Of a stretch of 64,000 nt of DNA, positions 1 through 8,982 are shown piece after piece. The stretch's first letter is position 1. Each line of letters opens with the position of its first letter. Where the stretch lies: contig CAZCAC010000043.1 in assembly GCA_964496575.1 (NCBI GenBank), positions 1 to 64,000 on the forward strand. The letters run 5' to 3'. Position numbers and translations under genes: made by a program. The notes beneath the pieces were generated by a model that had not been told where the DNA came from, made no database searches, and worked only from the letters and a program-made list of their open reading frames with translations. The DNA comes from CAZCAC01 sp964496575. Its GTDB lineage: Bacteria > Planctomycetota > UBA1135 > GCA-002686595.

Positions 1-677
1 TGGTGGCCATCATCGCGATCATCGCCTCCATCGCCATCCCGAAGCTGCTCAGCGCACGGTTGGCCGCCAACGAATCGGCGGCGATCGCGACCTTGCGCTC
101 GCTGTCTTCGGCGCAGGCACAGATCCAGTCTTCCGCCGCGATCGACACCGACGCGGACGGTGGCGGTGAGTACGCCTACTTCGCCGAGCTCTCGGGGACG
201 CTGCCGATGCGGGTCTCCAACGCGGGCGCTCCGGCGGCCGGTGCAGTCGGCTCCGACGAGCTGAACCCGCCCGTGCTGTCGACCGCCTTCGGCAACGTCG
301 ACGCGAACGGCGTGGTCACGCGCTCCGGCTACTGCTACCAGGTCCACCTCCCGGCCGCGGGTCTCAACCCCGCCGGTCTGGCCGAGGCCGCGGGTGGCGG
401 TTCCGGTGCGGTATTCCCGGGATCCGACAACGGCGAGATCCTGTGGTGCGCCTACGCCTGGCCGATGTCCTTCAACGCGTCGGGTAACCGCGTCTTCTTC
501 ATCAACCAGGAAGGCGATCTGCTGCAGATGAACAACCGCGGCGTCGCCGGTCCTCAGTACTCCACGGCTGCGGTCGGCCCCGCCTACAGCGCGGCCTACA
601 CCCTCGCCGACATGTCCTCTCCGATCGCCTCCGGGGCGGCCGGCGTGGACGCCAACACCTGGGTGCCCGTCCAGTAG
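1..677 (+). CDS. Type IV pilin / pseudopilin-like protein (5' end outside window)
   Basis: The window opens inside this gene, whose reading frame begins at base 3. The first residues, VAIIAIIASIAIPKLL, are the end of the hydrophobic N-terminal helix of a type IV pilin or type II secretion pseudopilin. The prepilin-peptidase site and Glu5 must lie just upstream. The helix continues through an amphipathic stretch (ANESAAIATLRSL), then a globular domain follows with one Cys in GYCYQV and one in LWCAYAW that could form a disulfide. About 224 residues are visible and the gene ends at a TAG. Such proteins are processed by PilD and assembled into periplasm-spanning fibres. Whether this is a true pilin or a T2SS minor component cannot be decided from the fragment. 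A hairpin terminator follows directly. Confidence 0.8.
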   Translation, partial: VAIIAIIASIAIPKLLSARLAANESAAIATLRSLSSAQAQIQSSAAIDTDADGGGEYAYFAELSGTLPMRVSNAGAPAAGAVGSDELNPPVLSTAFGNVDANGVVTRSGYCYQVHLPAAGLNPAGLAEAAGGGSGAVFPGSDNGEILWCAYAWPMSFNASGNRVFFINQEGDLLQMNNRGVAGPQYSTAAVGPAYSAAYTLADMSSPIASGAAGVDANTWVPVQ

Positions 678-702
678 TAGGACGGTCAGCCTAGAAGTTC
701 AG

Positions 703-745
703 CCAGGCGTCGCCGGTTCGACCGGCGGCGCCTGGTTCCTTGCTT
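703..745. terminator. Hairpin terminator between convergent genes
   Basis: Fifteen-base arms at 703-717 and 721-735 pair with one G-T mismatch around a three-base loop (TCG). The plus-strand side is followed by the T-rich TTCCTTGCTT. It lies between the convergent pilin-like gene and the HEAT lipoprotein and could serve both. Confidence 0.7.
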
Positions 746-764
746 CGAGGGCGGTGGACGGTGA

Positions 765-1724
765 TCACTCGCAGTTCTCCTGGATCATGTCGGCCAGGAA
801 CTCGAGGAAGTTGGTGTCCGCCTCCTGCTGGGCGATGAGCTCGAAGATTGCGCACGCCTCTTCGCGGGGCAAGGCCTTGCGGATCGCTTGCGCCGCCTTG
901 ATCCGAAGGTAGGAGTTCCCCGTCGACTCGACCAGGATCGCGCGGAGCGCCTGCTGGGCCAGGGGGTCGGAGTGGTTGCCGAGCTCCTCGGCGGCCTGGT
1001 GGCGAGCGGCGTCCTGCTTGAAGATGTTGGTCACCACGCTGGCCAGGACCGGAACCGGATCGGCTCCCGAACCCTTGCACCCGGTGACGTAGGCGCGCAG
1101 CAGGAACTCGTCGTCCGGCATCGTCGAGGTGGGCCTCTTCTTCTTCAGCTCGGGACCGAGGAGCTCGACCGCTCGGGTCGGAGCGACCTCCCCGAGGAGG
1201 AAGGCGGCCTCGGCCCGCATCTCCATCTTGTGACCGTACTTCATGGTCATGGTCTCCAGGAGCGGTGTCGTCTCCGCCGGCGCCGAGTGGGCGGCGACGA
1301 TGAGCAGGTGCCGGCGCACGGCATCCGGGACCTCCTCGGGGTTCTTCTCCTTTTCCTGGAACGTCCTCAGCGCGAGCCGACCCACCTCCGGCGGCGCCTG
1401 GCGCATCTCCGCCAGGGCGGCCCGGACCTCGTGGAGCCGGCGGTCGTGATGGTCGCTGGTCAGCGTGGGGTCGAGGGGCTCCGAGAGCTCGATCAGGCGG
1501 TCGACCATGATCCGACACGACTCCGGCGACAGCGTCCTGGCGGAGGCCTCCTCCTGGCCGCAGGAGGAGAATCCCAGACCCGCGAGCAGCCCCGCCAGCG
1601 CCAGGGCGGGCAGTGCGCTGGAGAGGCGCAGCTTGTGCGTAACCGCACGGCGGGGGGCGGGAGCGACGAGGGGGGCCCGGGAAGGGGTGGAGTCGGCGTG
1701 GCCAGGAGAACGATCGACGGGCAT
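765..1724 (-). CDS. HEAT-like repeat lipoprotein
   Basis: A 319-residue protein read from the ATG at 1724. A charged, Pro/Arg-rich leader of about 34 residues precedes a hydrophobic stretch (ALPALALAGLLAGLGF) and Cys55 in GFSSC. This looks like a lipoprotein signal with an unusually long n-region; no better in-frame start lies nearer the signal. The rest is helical with HEAT-type pairs, for example MRAEAAFLLGEVAP, DAARHQAAEELGNHSDP and YLRIKAAQAIRKAL. HEAT solenoids normally bind proteins; no catalytic motif is visible. It is convergent with the pilin-like gene and divergent from the glycine-rich lipoprotein at 2086. Its function is not recognised. The coding frame is solid; the start is less certain. 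Confidence 0.75.
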   Translation of the reverse strand: MPVDRSPGHADSTPSRAPLVAPAPRRAVTHKLRLSSALPALALAGLLAGLGFSSCGQEEASARTLSPESCRIMVDRLIELSEPLDPTLTSDHHDRRLHEVRAALAEMRQAPPEVGRLALRTFQEKEKNPEEVPDAVRRHLLIVAAHSAPAETTPLLETMTMKYGHKMEMRAEAAFLLGEVAPTRAVELLGPELKKKRPTSTMPDDEFLLRAYVTGCKGSGADPVPVLASVVTNIFKQDAARHQAAEELGNHSDPLAQQALRAILVESTGNSYLRIKAAQAIRKALPREEACAIFELIAQQEADTNFLEFLADMIQENCE

Positions 1725-2085
1725 GAGGGGTCTCGGGGGTGACGGGCCGGACGGCACGGGGTTTGTTGTAGACTGAGGAGCACCTTCGGGGTCGACCCGG
1801 AGGCTCCCGCGAGCTGGGGGATCCTGGGGGCCGCAAGATCCGGGCCGCCTCGAGGAACCCACACCTGTACGATCCTCGCGCCGAGCCGTCTACCCCCCCG
1901 GAGGTCCAAAAAGACTAGAAACAAGCAGCCTCGGGGTTCTATTATCTCTGGCTGCCCCGACCTAGGTGTTCCCCAGATCCCAATGGCCCCCCCGGCCGTC
2001 CCCCCGGACGGGGATACTGTCGCGTCCCCCGGGCTTTGCTCCCCTCTCCACCCCTCGCGAAACCCCCATCAGCACACGATCCAGG
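1725..2085. promoter_or_regulatory. Divergent intergenic region with candidate -10 elements
   Basis: This 361-base gap separates two divergently transcribed lipoprotein genes. On the plus strand TATTAT at 1940-1945 matches the sigma-70 -10 consensus in five of six positions and would leave a leader of about 135 bases for the gene at 2086; no convincing -35 is visible. On the minus strand TACAAC near 1770 could serve the HEAT gene. I see no other gene here; the open frames across it are GC artefacts. Confidence 0.35.
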
Positions 2086-5000
2086 ATGAAGACGCAAAAC
2101 GCGTTCCTCGCCGGCCAGGCCGCTCTCATGGGCCTCTCTCTCCTCCTCAGCGGCTGTTCCGGAGGCGGAGGCTCCGCGTCTACCGGCGCGTCCATGTACA
2201 TCGAGGCCTGCTCCCTGGGCTGCGGCAACGGCGTCGGCGGTGATCAGATATCCTGCTCCATCGTCAACGTCGGCCCGAACACCGAGATCGCCATCCTCTT
2301 CTCGGAGAACGTCGATCTGACCACGGTCTCCTCGGGCACCTTCCAGCTGGCCAACGCGAACAACGGAACGGTTCCCGTCGGGACGTACTTCATCGACGAG
2401 GCCAACCCCAAGCGGCTGATCTTCCGTCCGCAACTCACCTTCGACGCGCAGGGACAGCCGAACTTCTCGTTCGACTCGAACCAGACCTACCAGGTCAACT
2501 TGCCGGGGATGGTGCAGGGGGACACCGGCCCCTACATCCAGGGGACGAACGGCAAGCCCAACATGACGCGGATGCGCTGCACCTTGCGCACCACCGAGGG
2601 GCTCATCGACCCGGTCCCCGGTCCCCCGACGGCCACCGCCTACGTCACCAGTGACGGTGTCGAGTATCCGCTCGACGGCTCGGCCGTGGTTCCGCCGCAA
2701 TCTTGCGAGGCGACGGTGAGCGTGCTCTTCCAGGACATCATGAAGATCGGGACGATCGCTCCCTGGGGTCAATCGTCCTCGACCATCCTGGTCAAGATCG
2801 ATGGGGACGGGGACCTCGGCACGACCGCCGATCAGGTGATCCAGGCGGGGACCTGGGACTTCCCCAACCTCGAGGCGTACAACGCGAACCTGCAGACCCT
2901 CGCGGTGTTCACCCCGCAGGGCGGGTCCTTCCCCTCGGCGGGAAGCGATGTCGACAATCCGCGCCTGATCATCGTCTCCACTTCCGACAGCGTGCTCGAC
3001 CTGGTCAACAACGGCCTGGCGAATCCGACCGACTACTCCTTCCAGACCCTGAACCGCTCGTTCGATCCGATCGAGCTCCCGGTCGAGGGCGGCGAGGACT
3101 TCGAGTCGAGCGTCGGCCGCGAGGACATCCTCACCAGCGGCGGCAACTGGGGATCGGGACGCCTCACCTACGGGATCGGCGGCGGCTCGGGTCGTTGCGG
3201 TCCGCTCCTAGTCCGTTCCGGCGAAGAGGTCGCGCTGGACACCGACAGCCAGCTGTTCCCCATTCCGATCCAGACCGATTCCACCACCCCTCCGGGTGAC
3301 TACCCCGGACAGATCCGCTCGCTCCTCGACAACAACGATCCCGACCTCGGTGCCGGGGGCGACTACGATCCGCTCGATCCCGCGACCTGGCCGACCATCA
3401 CGGTGACCGATGGCAACTTCGAGTTCACCTCGGTGACGATCGAGCAGGGAGGAACGCTGAAGTTCCAGGGATCGAACCCGGCGCGGCTCTTCGCGCGCGG
3501 CCAGATCATCAACAACGGTCGGATCGAGCTCACTGGCGGCACTGCCCCCGACCACAAGTCGAACTCCGGCGGCGGGCACGACGGCAACGGGACGTACGGT
3601 CAGGAGACGAAGTACGGCGGCGCCCCCGGCCTCGGCTCGGCGGCCGCGGGTGACGGTGGCCAGGGTGCCGACCGGATGAACCAGGAAGACGCGACCCTGC
3701 CGCTGATGGTCAACGTCGGCGGGATCGTCTGGGATCCCCCGGAAGTCGCGGTCAACGTCGGCCGGGACGGTGGTGGCGTCGGTGGCACCGTGTCGGCAAC
3801 CGCCGGCAAGGGTGGAGTGCACTGGCCGCCGACCCTTCCGACCAGTAACAACATGAACACCCAGCCGGCCTTCGGCGACTGCGAGATCAGCGTGATCCCG
3901 CCGAACGACAGCGGGGGCGCCGAGTGTGGCGTGGGGATGGTCCCCGGTCCCGGCAGCGGTGGTGCCTACGCGCTCGACGGAGAGGTCGGCAAGCCGATCA
4001 GCCCCTTCACGCCGGTCAACCCCGGGGTGCTCGCCAACACTCCCGCGGACACGCCCGGCGGGGACAACACCGCGCTCGGCATCGAGCCTCCCGGTGACGA
4101 GACGGGGATCTTCCTCGTCCGCCACCTGCGCTGGGTCCTCGGTCACCTGCGCGGCGGCTCGGGCGGCGGCGGCGGCGGCACGGGGCTCTACGGTGGGCGC
4201 CTGAACGCCGGCGGTCCTCCCACCTGCAACAATGCGAGCCTCTTCCCCTTCTTCGACCACAGCGCCGCTGGCGGCGGCGGCGGCGGCGGCGCCGTCCAGG
4301 TGGTCGCCGGCCGCCGGCTCTCCATCGGTGGCGAGATCGACTGCAGCGGCGGCGCCGGCGGCAGCGCGCTGACTCCCGGCCAGACCCTGCTCGAGATGTG
4401 CGACCACTCCGGCAACACCGGGGCGGTCCCCGACTGCGAGGACTTCGCCTCGCCCGGCGGCGGCGGTTCCGGTGGGGCGATCAAGCTGCAGTCCCAGGAC
4501 ATCGACATCGCCTCGACCCCGCAGCGACTTCTCGTCGTCGGCGGCATGGGCGGCGTCGGCGTCGGTGGATCGATCGGTGGATCCGGCAGCCCGGGCCTGG
4601 TGCGCATCGAGCACTCCGCCTTCGTCGATGCTCCGACCGACGCGGACATCTTCGCGCCGTGGGTCGCTCCCTACTACGAGGACGGCGGCTCGCCTCCGCC
4701 TCCCCCCGGATTCAACGACCCCTTCCAGTCCGCGGCGATCCTCTCGCTCGGTTCCTGGGAGTCGCAGCAGTTCCGCCCCGCCTCCTTCAACGGAACGCAG
4801 TCCTGCTGGATGCAGCCGATCCTCCCCAACACTGGGGTGGAGGAGTGCGGCGTGTTCTTCGACCTCGCCTTCGCGGACGACTCCTCGACGGACCCGCTGG
4901 ATGCCTACGACACCAAGGGTTGGAACATGAAGGTGCGCTACACCACTCCTTCCGGTGTCAAGGAGTTCTGGTACCGCGGTCAGGCGGACGTGGCCGACCC

Positions 5001-5349
5001 GGAGAACCCGCTTCACGGTATCGACGACTACGAGACCTACCTCGGCACCCTGCTCAACCACGACGAGCCGACGAATGACGGTTCGCTCCTCACCGTTCGC
5101 TTCCAGGGCGCGCGTGCGGTCGGGATCCTTGACGATACCTGCGACGTCGACCTGTACTCCACCGACGACGTGGAGGCCGGCTCGCTGACCCCCTGGGTGC
5201 GGCACCCCGCCCACCTGAACGCCTTCTCGCCGGCCCCGAACATGGTCCGCTACGTGGTCATCTTCGAGCAGCGCCTGCAGGGCTCGGGTTTCATCGAGGG
5301 CAACATCACCGGCGTCACGGACCTGGTCATCAGGGTCCAGCCGAACTGA
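2086..5349 (+). CDS. Large glycine-rich surface lipoprotein with N-terminal Ig-like domain
   Basis: The ATG at 2086 is chosen because it starts a clean lipoprotein signal: hydrophobic core to about residue 20, lipobox LLSGC, Cys24. The 1087-residue product begins with a bacterial Ig-like (SbsA-type) segment, roughly residues 50-160, with the typical IAILFSENVD and LIFRP strands. Long beta-rich and glycine-rich tracts follow, with blocks such as GGGSGGGGGGTG and GGGGGGGAVQVVAG. In these, runs like GGAIKLQSQDIDI alternate strand and glycine turn, suggesting a beta-helix or stacked-sheet passenger. The C-terminal 350 residues are less repetitive and may be a separate domain. No enzymatic motif is visible. 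An exported cell-surface or adhesin role is inferred. It is a single-gene unit with its own terminator. Confidence 0.8.
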   Translation: MKTQNAFLAGQAALMGLSLLLSGCSGGGGSASTGASMYIEACSLGCGNGVGGDQISCSIVNVGPNTEIAILFSENVDLTTVSSGTFQLANANNGTVPVGTYFIDEANPKRLIFRPQLTFDAQGQPNFSFDSNQTYQVNLPGMVQGDTGPYIQGTNGKPNMTRMRCTLRTTEGLIDPVPGPPTATAYVTSDGVEYPLDGSAVVPPQSCEATVSVLFQDIMKIGTIAPWGQSSSTILVKIDGDGDLGTTADQVIQAGTWDFPNLEAYNANLQTLAVFTPQGGSFPSAGSDVDNPRLIIVSTSDSVLDLVNNGLANPTDYSFQTLNRSFDPIELPVEGGEDFESSVGREDILTSGGNWGSGRLTYGIGGGSGRCGPLLVRSGEEVALDTDSQLFPIPIQTDSTTPPGDYPGQIRSLLDNNDPDLGAGGDYDPLDPATWPTITVTDGNFEFTSVTIEQGGTLKFQGSNPARLFARGQIINNGRIELTGGTAPDHKSNSGGGHDGNGTYGQETKYGGAPGLGSAAAGDGGQGADRMNQEDATLPLMVNVGGIVWDPPEVAVNVGRDGGGVGGTVSATAGKGGVHWPPTLPTSNNMNTQPAFGDCEISVIPPNDSGGAECGVGMVPGPGSGGAYALDGEVGKPISPFTPVNPGVLANTPADTPGGDNTALGIEPPGDETGIFLVRHLRWVLGHLRGGSGGGGGGTGLYGGRLNAGGPPTCNNASLFPFFDHSAAGGGGGGGAVQVVAGRRLSIGGEIDCSGGAGGSALTPGQTLLEMCDHSGNTGAVPDCEDFASPGGGGSGGAIKLQSQDIDIASTPQRLLVVGGMGGVGVGGSIGGSGSPGLVRIEHSAFVDAPTDADIFAPWVAPYYEDGGSPPPPPGFNDPFQSAAILSLGSWESQQFRPASFNGTQSCWMQPILPNTGVEECGVFFDLAFADDSSTDPLDAYDTKGWNMKVRYTTPSGVKEFWYRGQADVADPENPLHGIDDYETYLGTLLNHDEPTNDGSLLTVRFQGARAVGILDDTCDVDLYSTDDVEAGSLTPWVRHPAHLNAFSPAPNMVRYVVIFEQRLQGSGFIEGNITGVTDLVIRVQPN

Positions 5350-5406
5350 GCCCGTCCGCCGGGCCCGAACCGAAGGGACGGCCCGCGAGACGCGGCGGAA
5401 CTCACC

Positions 5407-5440
5407 GGGGAGTCGCACTGCGCGGCTCCCCGCTCTCGTT
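5407..5440 (+). terminator. Hairpin terminator after the glycine-rich lipoprotein
   Basis: Arms GGGGAGTCGC (5407-5416) and GCGGCTCCCC (5422-5431) pair with one G-T mismatch around ACTGC and are followed by GCTCTCGTTCC. It separates the lipoprotein from the amidohydrolase at 5460. Confidence 0.55.
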
Positions 5441-5459
5441 CCACCCTCCTCATCCCACC

Positions 5460-6665
5460 ATGCGGCTCGAGCTCCTCACCGCCCGGTCGATCCTGCTCGA
5501 CGCGGAGACGCTCCTCGACGGGGGCGGAGTGCTGGTCGGAGAGGGGCGCATCCAGGCCCTCGGTCGCGACCGGCACGAGGCCCTTCGCCTCGCCGGGCAG
5601 AGTGATGCGGAGGTGATCGACCTCGGCGAAGGGGTGATCACCCCGGGGCTGGTGAACGCCCACGCCCACCTGGAGCTCTCGGCGCTCGAGGGCTTGCTCC
5701 CGGGAGACCGGGGGCTGGTTCCGTGGATCGGCGCCCTCCTGCGCGAGCGGGAGCGGCTCGGTTCTCGGGAGCTCGAGGCGGGAGTGCTCGAGGGCGCCGC
5801 GAGGCTGCGAGCCACGGGAACCACCGCCGTCGGGGACATCGACTCCACCGGGGCGGCGGGTGCTCTCCTGGGGCGGCTCCCACTGCGCACGGTGATCTAC
5901 CGGGAGCTCCTCGACGGGGGAGAGCCGGCGCGCGGCGCCGCCGTCCTCGAGACGATCGCCGAGCGGCTGCCCCCCACGCCGCGGGTGCTCGAGGGGCTCG
6001 CGCCACACGCTCCGCACACCGCCAGCGCGTTCCTGCTCGAGGGTTGCGCGCGACGCGCGCGGCGTCACCACCTGCCGGTGACCATTCACTGGGCGGAGTC
6101 CCTCGAGGAGGTCTCCTGGCTGCGAGACGGCAGCGGCCCATTCGCCGGGCTGCTCGGTTCGTCCCCCGAGTGCCGAGGGCTGGAGCGACTCGAGACCGCC
6201 GGTTTCGAGGGGACGTGTCTCTCCCTGGTCCACGCCAATCACGTCGACCGTCACGACCTGGAGACGGTGGCGCGCTGGGGAGCGACCCTGGTGCACTGCC
6301 CCGGGACCCACCGGTTCTTCGGCCGGGAACCGGCGCCGCTCTCCTCCTGGATCGACCAGGGAGTCGACATCGCGCTCGGGACCGACTCACTGGCGAGCAA
6401 TGGAGACCTCGACCTCCGCCGAGAGATGGCCCTCCTGCGCGCGGCTCATCCGGAGCTCTCCCCGGAATGCGTCTTCGACTGGGCCACCCGGGGCGGGGCG
6501 CGGGCGCTGGGACTCTCCGGCGAGATCGGTGAGTTGCGGGTGGGCGCCTGGGCGGATCTGGCGGTCTTCAAGTTCCGTGGAGGGGAGCGGGTGGCGATCC
6601 TCGACGAGATCACCCAGGGGCTTCCGCCGATCGAGTCGACGTGGGTCGCCGGTGAGTCGAGTTGA
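5460..6665 (+). CDS. Amidohydrolase-superfamily deaminase (chlorohydrolase/aminofutalosine deaminase type)
   Basis: A 401-residue cytosolic enzyme of the ATZ/TRZ amidohydrolase group. Metal ligands are visible in order: the HxH pair in NAHAHLELS (His68, His70), a histidine in APHAPHT, IHWAES near residue 200, VHANHV near 240 and the catalytic Asp in GTDSLASN near 310. N- and C-terminal strands (LGEGVITPGLVNAH, GELRVGAWADLAVF) form the usual composite beta-sandwich around the TIM barrel. Relatives deaminate adenine-type nucleosides, guanine or S-adenosylhomocysteine. The NAHAHLELS form resembles aminofutalosine deaminases of the alternative menaquinone pathway, but no other mqn gene is in view, so the substrate is not settled. 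It starts a long plus-strand gene series. Confidence 0.82.
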   Translation: MRLELLTARSILLDAETLLDGGGVLVGEGRIQALGRDRHEALRLAGQSDAEVIDLGEGVITPGLVNAHAHLELSALEGLLPGDRGLVPWIGALLRERERLGSRELEAGVLEGAARLRATGTTAVGDIDSTGAAGALLGRLPLRTVIYRELLDGGEPARGAAVLETIAERLPPTPRVLEGLAPHAPHTASAFLLEGCARRARRHHLPVTIHWAESLEEVSWLRDGSGPFAGLLGSSPECRGLERLETAGFEGTCLSLVHANHVDRHDLETVARWGATLVHCPGTHRFFGREPAPLSSWIDQGVDIALGTDSLASNGDLDLRREMALLRAAHPELSPECVFDWATRGGARALGLSGEIGELRVGAWADLAVFKFRGGERVAILDEITQGLPPIESTWVAGESS

Positions 6666-6817
6666 AGGATGTGCAGGAGGATGGGGCGTGTTGTACAGTT
6701 ACTCCTACTTCCCGCAGCACCCCGGTGGAATCTCCACGCTCATCATCTAGAGATTCGATCGGAATCCTGCCGATCGATCCCCGACGACGAGTTCCGGGTC
6801 CAGGTTCCCCCCTCCGC

Positions 6818-7834
6818 ATGAGTCACCGAAGCGAACCACAAGCCGCATCCGACGGTCACGGGGCCATCGAGCTCCTGCGTGGAGCGCGGCGTCTCCTGCT
6901 CACCGGTCACCTTCACCCCGACGGTGACTGCCTGGGAGCCCAGGCGGCGCTCGCCGGGGTGATGACGTCGCTCGGCAAGGAGGTCTGGATCCTGAATCCC
7001 GATCCGATCGAGCCGCACTTCGACTACCTCTCGCGGAGCGTCAACTTCGGCGTCTACAAGGGAGGCGATCTCCCGCGGCACGACCTCGCGGTCCTGCTCG
7101 ATTGTTCGGAGCTGAGTCGCTGCGGCGACATCGCGGACGCGATCACCCGACAGGGCGCGAAGAAGCTGGTGATCGACCATCACGTGCAGCACGACGAGCC
7201 CTGGTGGGACGGGGCGATCATCGACGTCGGTGCCTCCGCCACCGGTCTGATCATCTACCGGATCGCGCGTGAGCTCGGAGTGGAGCTCGACCAGATCTCG
7301 GCGGAAGGCGTCTTCACCTCACTCGTCACCGACACCGGTTGGTTCAAGTACTCGAACACCGATGCCGAGACCCTTCGTGTCGCCGGCGAGCTGGTCGAGC
7401 GTGGTGTCGATGCCGATCGGTTGTATCGGGCGATCTACCAGCAGAAGCGGCGCAGTCATCCGCTCGAGACCGGGCGGATCCTCACCCAGCTCGAGTATCA
7501 CGCCGACGATCGACTGGTGCTTTCCTGTCTTTCCTCCTCCGATCAGGACCGGGCCGTCGCACCCGACGGGGACGACGCCCTGGACGTGCTGCGATCGGTC
7601 GCGAGTGTCGAGGTGGTTCTCTTCCTGCGGGAGCTCGCCGACGGAGGAGTGAAGCTCTCCGCGCGAAGCAAGTCAGACGAATACGACGTCAATGCCCTGG
7701 CCCGTCAGTTCGGTGGAGGCGGACACAAGAAGGCCTCAGGAGCGACGATCGAGGGGAGCCTGGAGGAGGTGAGGAATCGGCTCCTCGAAGCCGCGCTGGT
7801 CGCGTTCGAGAATGGAGGGGGAAGCGCACGATGA
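6818..7834 (+). CDS. nrnA: DHH/DHHA1 phosphoesterase, NrnA-like (oligoribonuclease / pAp phosphatase)
   Basis: A 338-residue DHH-family phosphoesterase. Signature motifs: HLHPDGDCLGA (residues 31-41), LLDCSE (95-99 region), VIDHH (118-122, the DHH motif) and the C-terminal DHHA1 substrate loop FGGGGHKKASG. Manganese-dependent relatives degrade very short RNA and convert 3'-phosphoadenosine 5'-phosphate to AMP. Length and motif order match bacterial NrnA. The ATG at 6818 is preferred over upstream in-frame starts because the upstream residues are low-complexity and the conserved domain begins about 20 residues after 6818. Its stop overlaps the next start by four bases (ATGA), so the two are translationally coupled. 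TACAGT at 6694-6699 is a possible -10 element for this unit. Confidence 0.88.
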   Translation: MSHRSEPQAASDGHGAIELLRGARRLLLTGHLHPDGDCLGAQAALAGVMTSLGKEVWILNPDPIEPHFDYLSRSVNFGVYKGGDLPRHDLAVLLDCSELSRCGDIADAITRQGAKKLVIDHHVQHDEPWWDGAIIDVGASATGLIIYRIARELGVELDQISAEGVFTSLVTDTGWFKYSNTDAETLRVAGELVERGVDADRLYRAIYQQKRRSHPLETGRILTQLEYHADDRLVLSCLSSSDQDRAVAPDGDDALDVLRSVASVEVVLFLRELADGGVKLSARSKSDEYDVNALARQFGGGGHKKASGATIEGSLEEVRNRLLEAALVAFENGGGSAR

Positions 7835-8592
7835 GGATTGCGGTCATCTCCGACCTTCACTCCAACCGCGAGGCTCTCGAGGCGGTCTTCGCGCACATCC
7901 GCTCCATCGGGGTTTCGCGCATCTTCTGCCTCGGCGACGTGGTCGGTTACGGCCCCGACCCGGAGTTCTGCGTCGATCTGGTGCGTGGTCACGCGGAGAT
8001 GTGCCTGATGGGAAACCACGACGAGGCGCTGTTCCACGACGCGACCGACTTCAATACCCACGCGCGAGGCGCGATCGACTACACGCGCTCCCTGATGAAG
8101 CCCGCGTGGTACTCGGGCAGCGAGAAGAAGGCGCGCTGGGCCTGGCTGCAGGACTTGCCCTTGACCCACCGCGAAGGACGCTTCCTCTTCGTGCACGGCT
8201 CACCACGCGACGAGATCCGTGAGTACGTGCTCTCCACCGACGGGTTCCTCAACCCGGGCAAGCTGACCGAGATCTTCGACTCCTTTGAAGGAGTCGCGGT
8301 CGCGGGACACACGCACCACCCCGGGATGCACGACGAGTCGCTGCGCTTCCACGGCCTGGACGGGAACGAGAGCTGCAGCATGACCATCCCCGAGGTGGGC
8401 AAGTACTTCATCAACGTGGGCAGCGTGGGCCAGCCCCGCGACGGGGACAACCGTGCCTGCTACGCGGTGCTGGAGGAGACGCGCGCTACCTGGCACCGGG
8501 TGAGCTACGACTTCCACACGACGATGAAGAAGATCCTCGACACCGGCAAGCTCTCCGACATCCTCGCCAGGCGGCTCACCCACGGAAAGTGA
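7831..8592 (+). CDS. Calcineurin-like metallophosphoesterase
   Basis: A 253-residue protein with the full metallophosphoesterase metal set: ISDLHSN (Asp8, His10), GDVVGYGPDP (35-44), GNHD (61-64), an H in VHGSPRD and GHTHHP. The VGYGPDP loop places it in the YfcE / protein-phosphatase-like group of small stand-alone bacterial phosphoesterases, which act on phosphodiesters or phosphoproteins in the cytosol. There is no signal peptide. Its ATG overlaps the nrnA stop, so it probably shares that transcript and may act in the same nucleotide-turnover context. The substrate is not evident from sequence. Confidence 0.85.
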   Translation: MRIAVISDLHSNREALEAVFAHIRSIGVSRIFCLGDVVGYGPDPEFCVDLVRGHAEMCLMGNHDEALFHDATDFNTHARGAIDYTRSLMKPAWYSGSEKKARWAWLQDLPLTHREGRFLFVHGSPRDEIREYVLSTDGFLNPGKLTEIFDSFEGVAVAGHTHHPGMHDESLRFHGLDGNESCSMTIPEVGKYFINVGSVGQPRDGDNRACYAVLEETRATWHRVSYDFHTTMKKILDTGKLSDILARRLTHGK

Positions 8593-8631
8593 GCAGCGAC
8601 GTGCGGCACCGAAGGAGGGAGGTTCAGCCTC

Positions 8632-8982
8632 ATGGAGCCTGGTAGCACGGCGAGAGTGGTCCTGGTGACCGCTCCCGATCTCCCGGTCGCGCGCGAGCTG
8701 GCGCGCGGACTGGTCGAGCGCGAGCTGGCCGCGTGCGCCAACCTCGTTCCGGGGATTCGCAGCATCTACCGCTGGGAGGGGAAGATCGAGGACGAGGAGG
8801 AGGTCCTGATGGTGATCAAGACCACCGCGGCTCGCCTCGACGCCCTCGAGCGGTGGGTGGTGGAAGCACACCCCTACGACACCCCCGAGTGCGTCGCCCT
8901 GGAGCCCGCCGCGGTCGAGGCGCGTTACCTCTCCTGGCTCCAGCTGAGCTGCGGAGGAAAGGACGAGAGCTCCGGTCGATGA
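8632..8982 (+). CDS. cutA: CutA divalent-cation tolerance protein
   Basis: A 116-residue protein of the CutA family, small trimeric ferredoxin-fold proteins linked to copper and other divalent-metal tolerance and structurally like PII. Family signatures are clear: ACANLVPGIRSIYRWEGKI, the EEEVLMVIKT strand and the C-terminal HPYDTPE loop, with the usual length of 105-115 residues plus a short polar tail. GGAGGGAGG in the 20 bases before the ATG offers a ribosome-binding site. Its stop overlaps the start of the DASS transporter by four bases (ATGA), implying co-translation. Confidence 0.93.
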   Translation: MEPGSTARVVLVTAPDLPVARELARGLVERELAACANLVPGIRSIYRWEGKIEDEEEVLMVIKTTAARLDALERWVVEAHPYDTPECVALEPAAVEARYLSWLQLSCGGKDESSGR

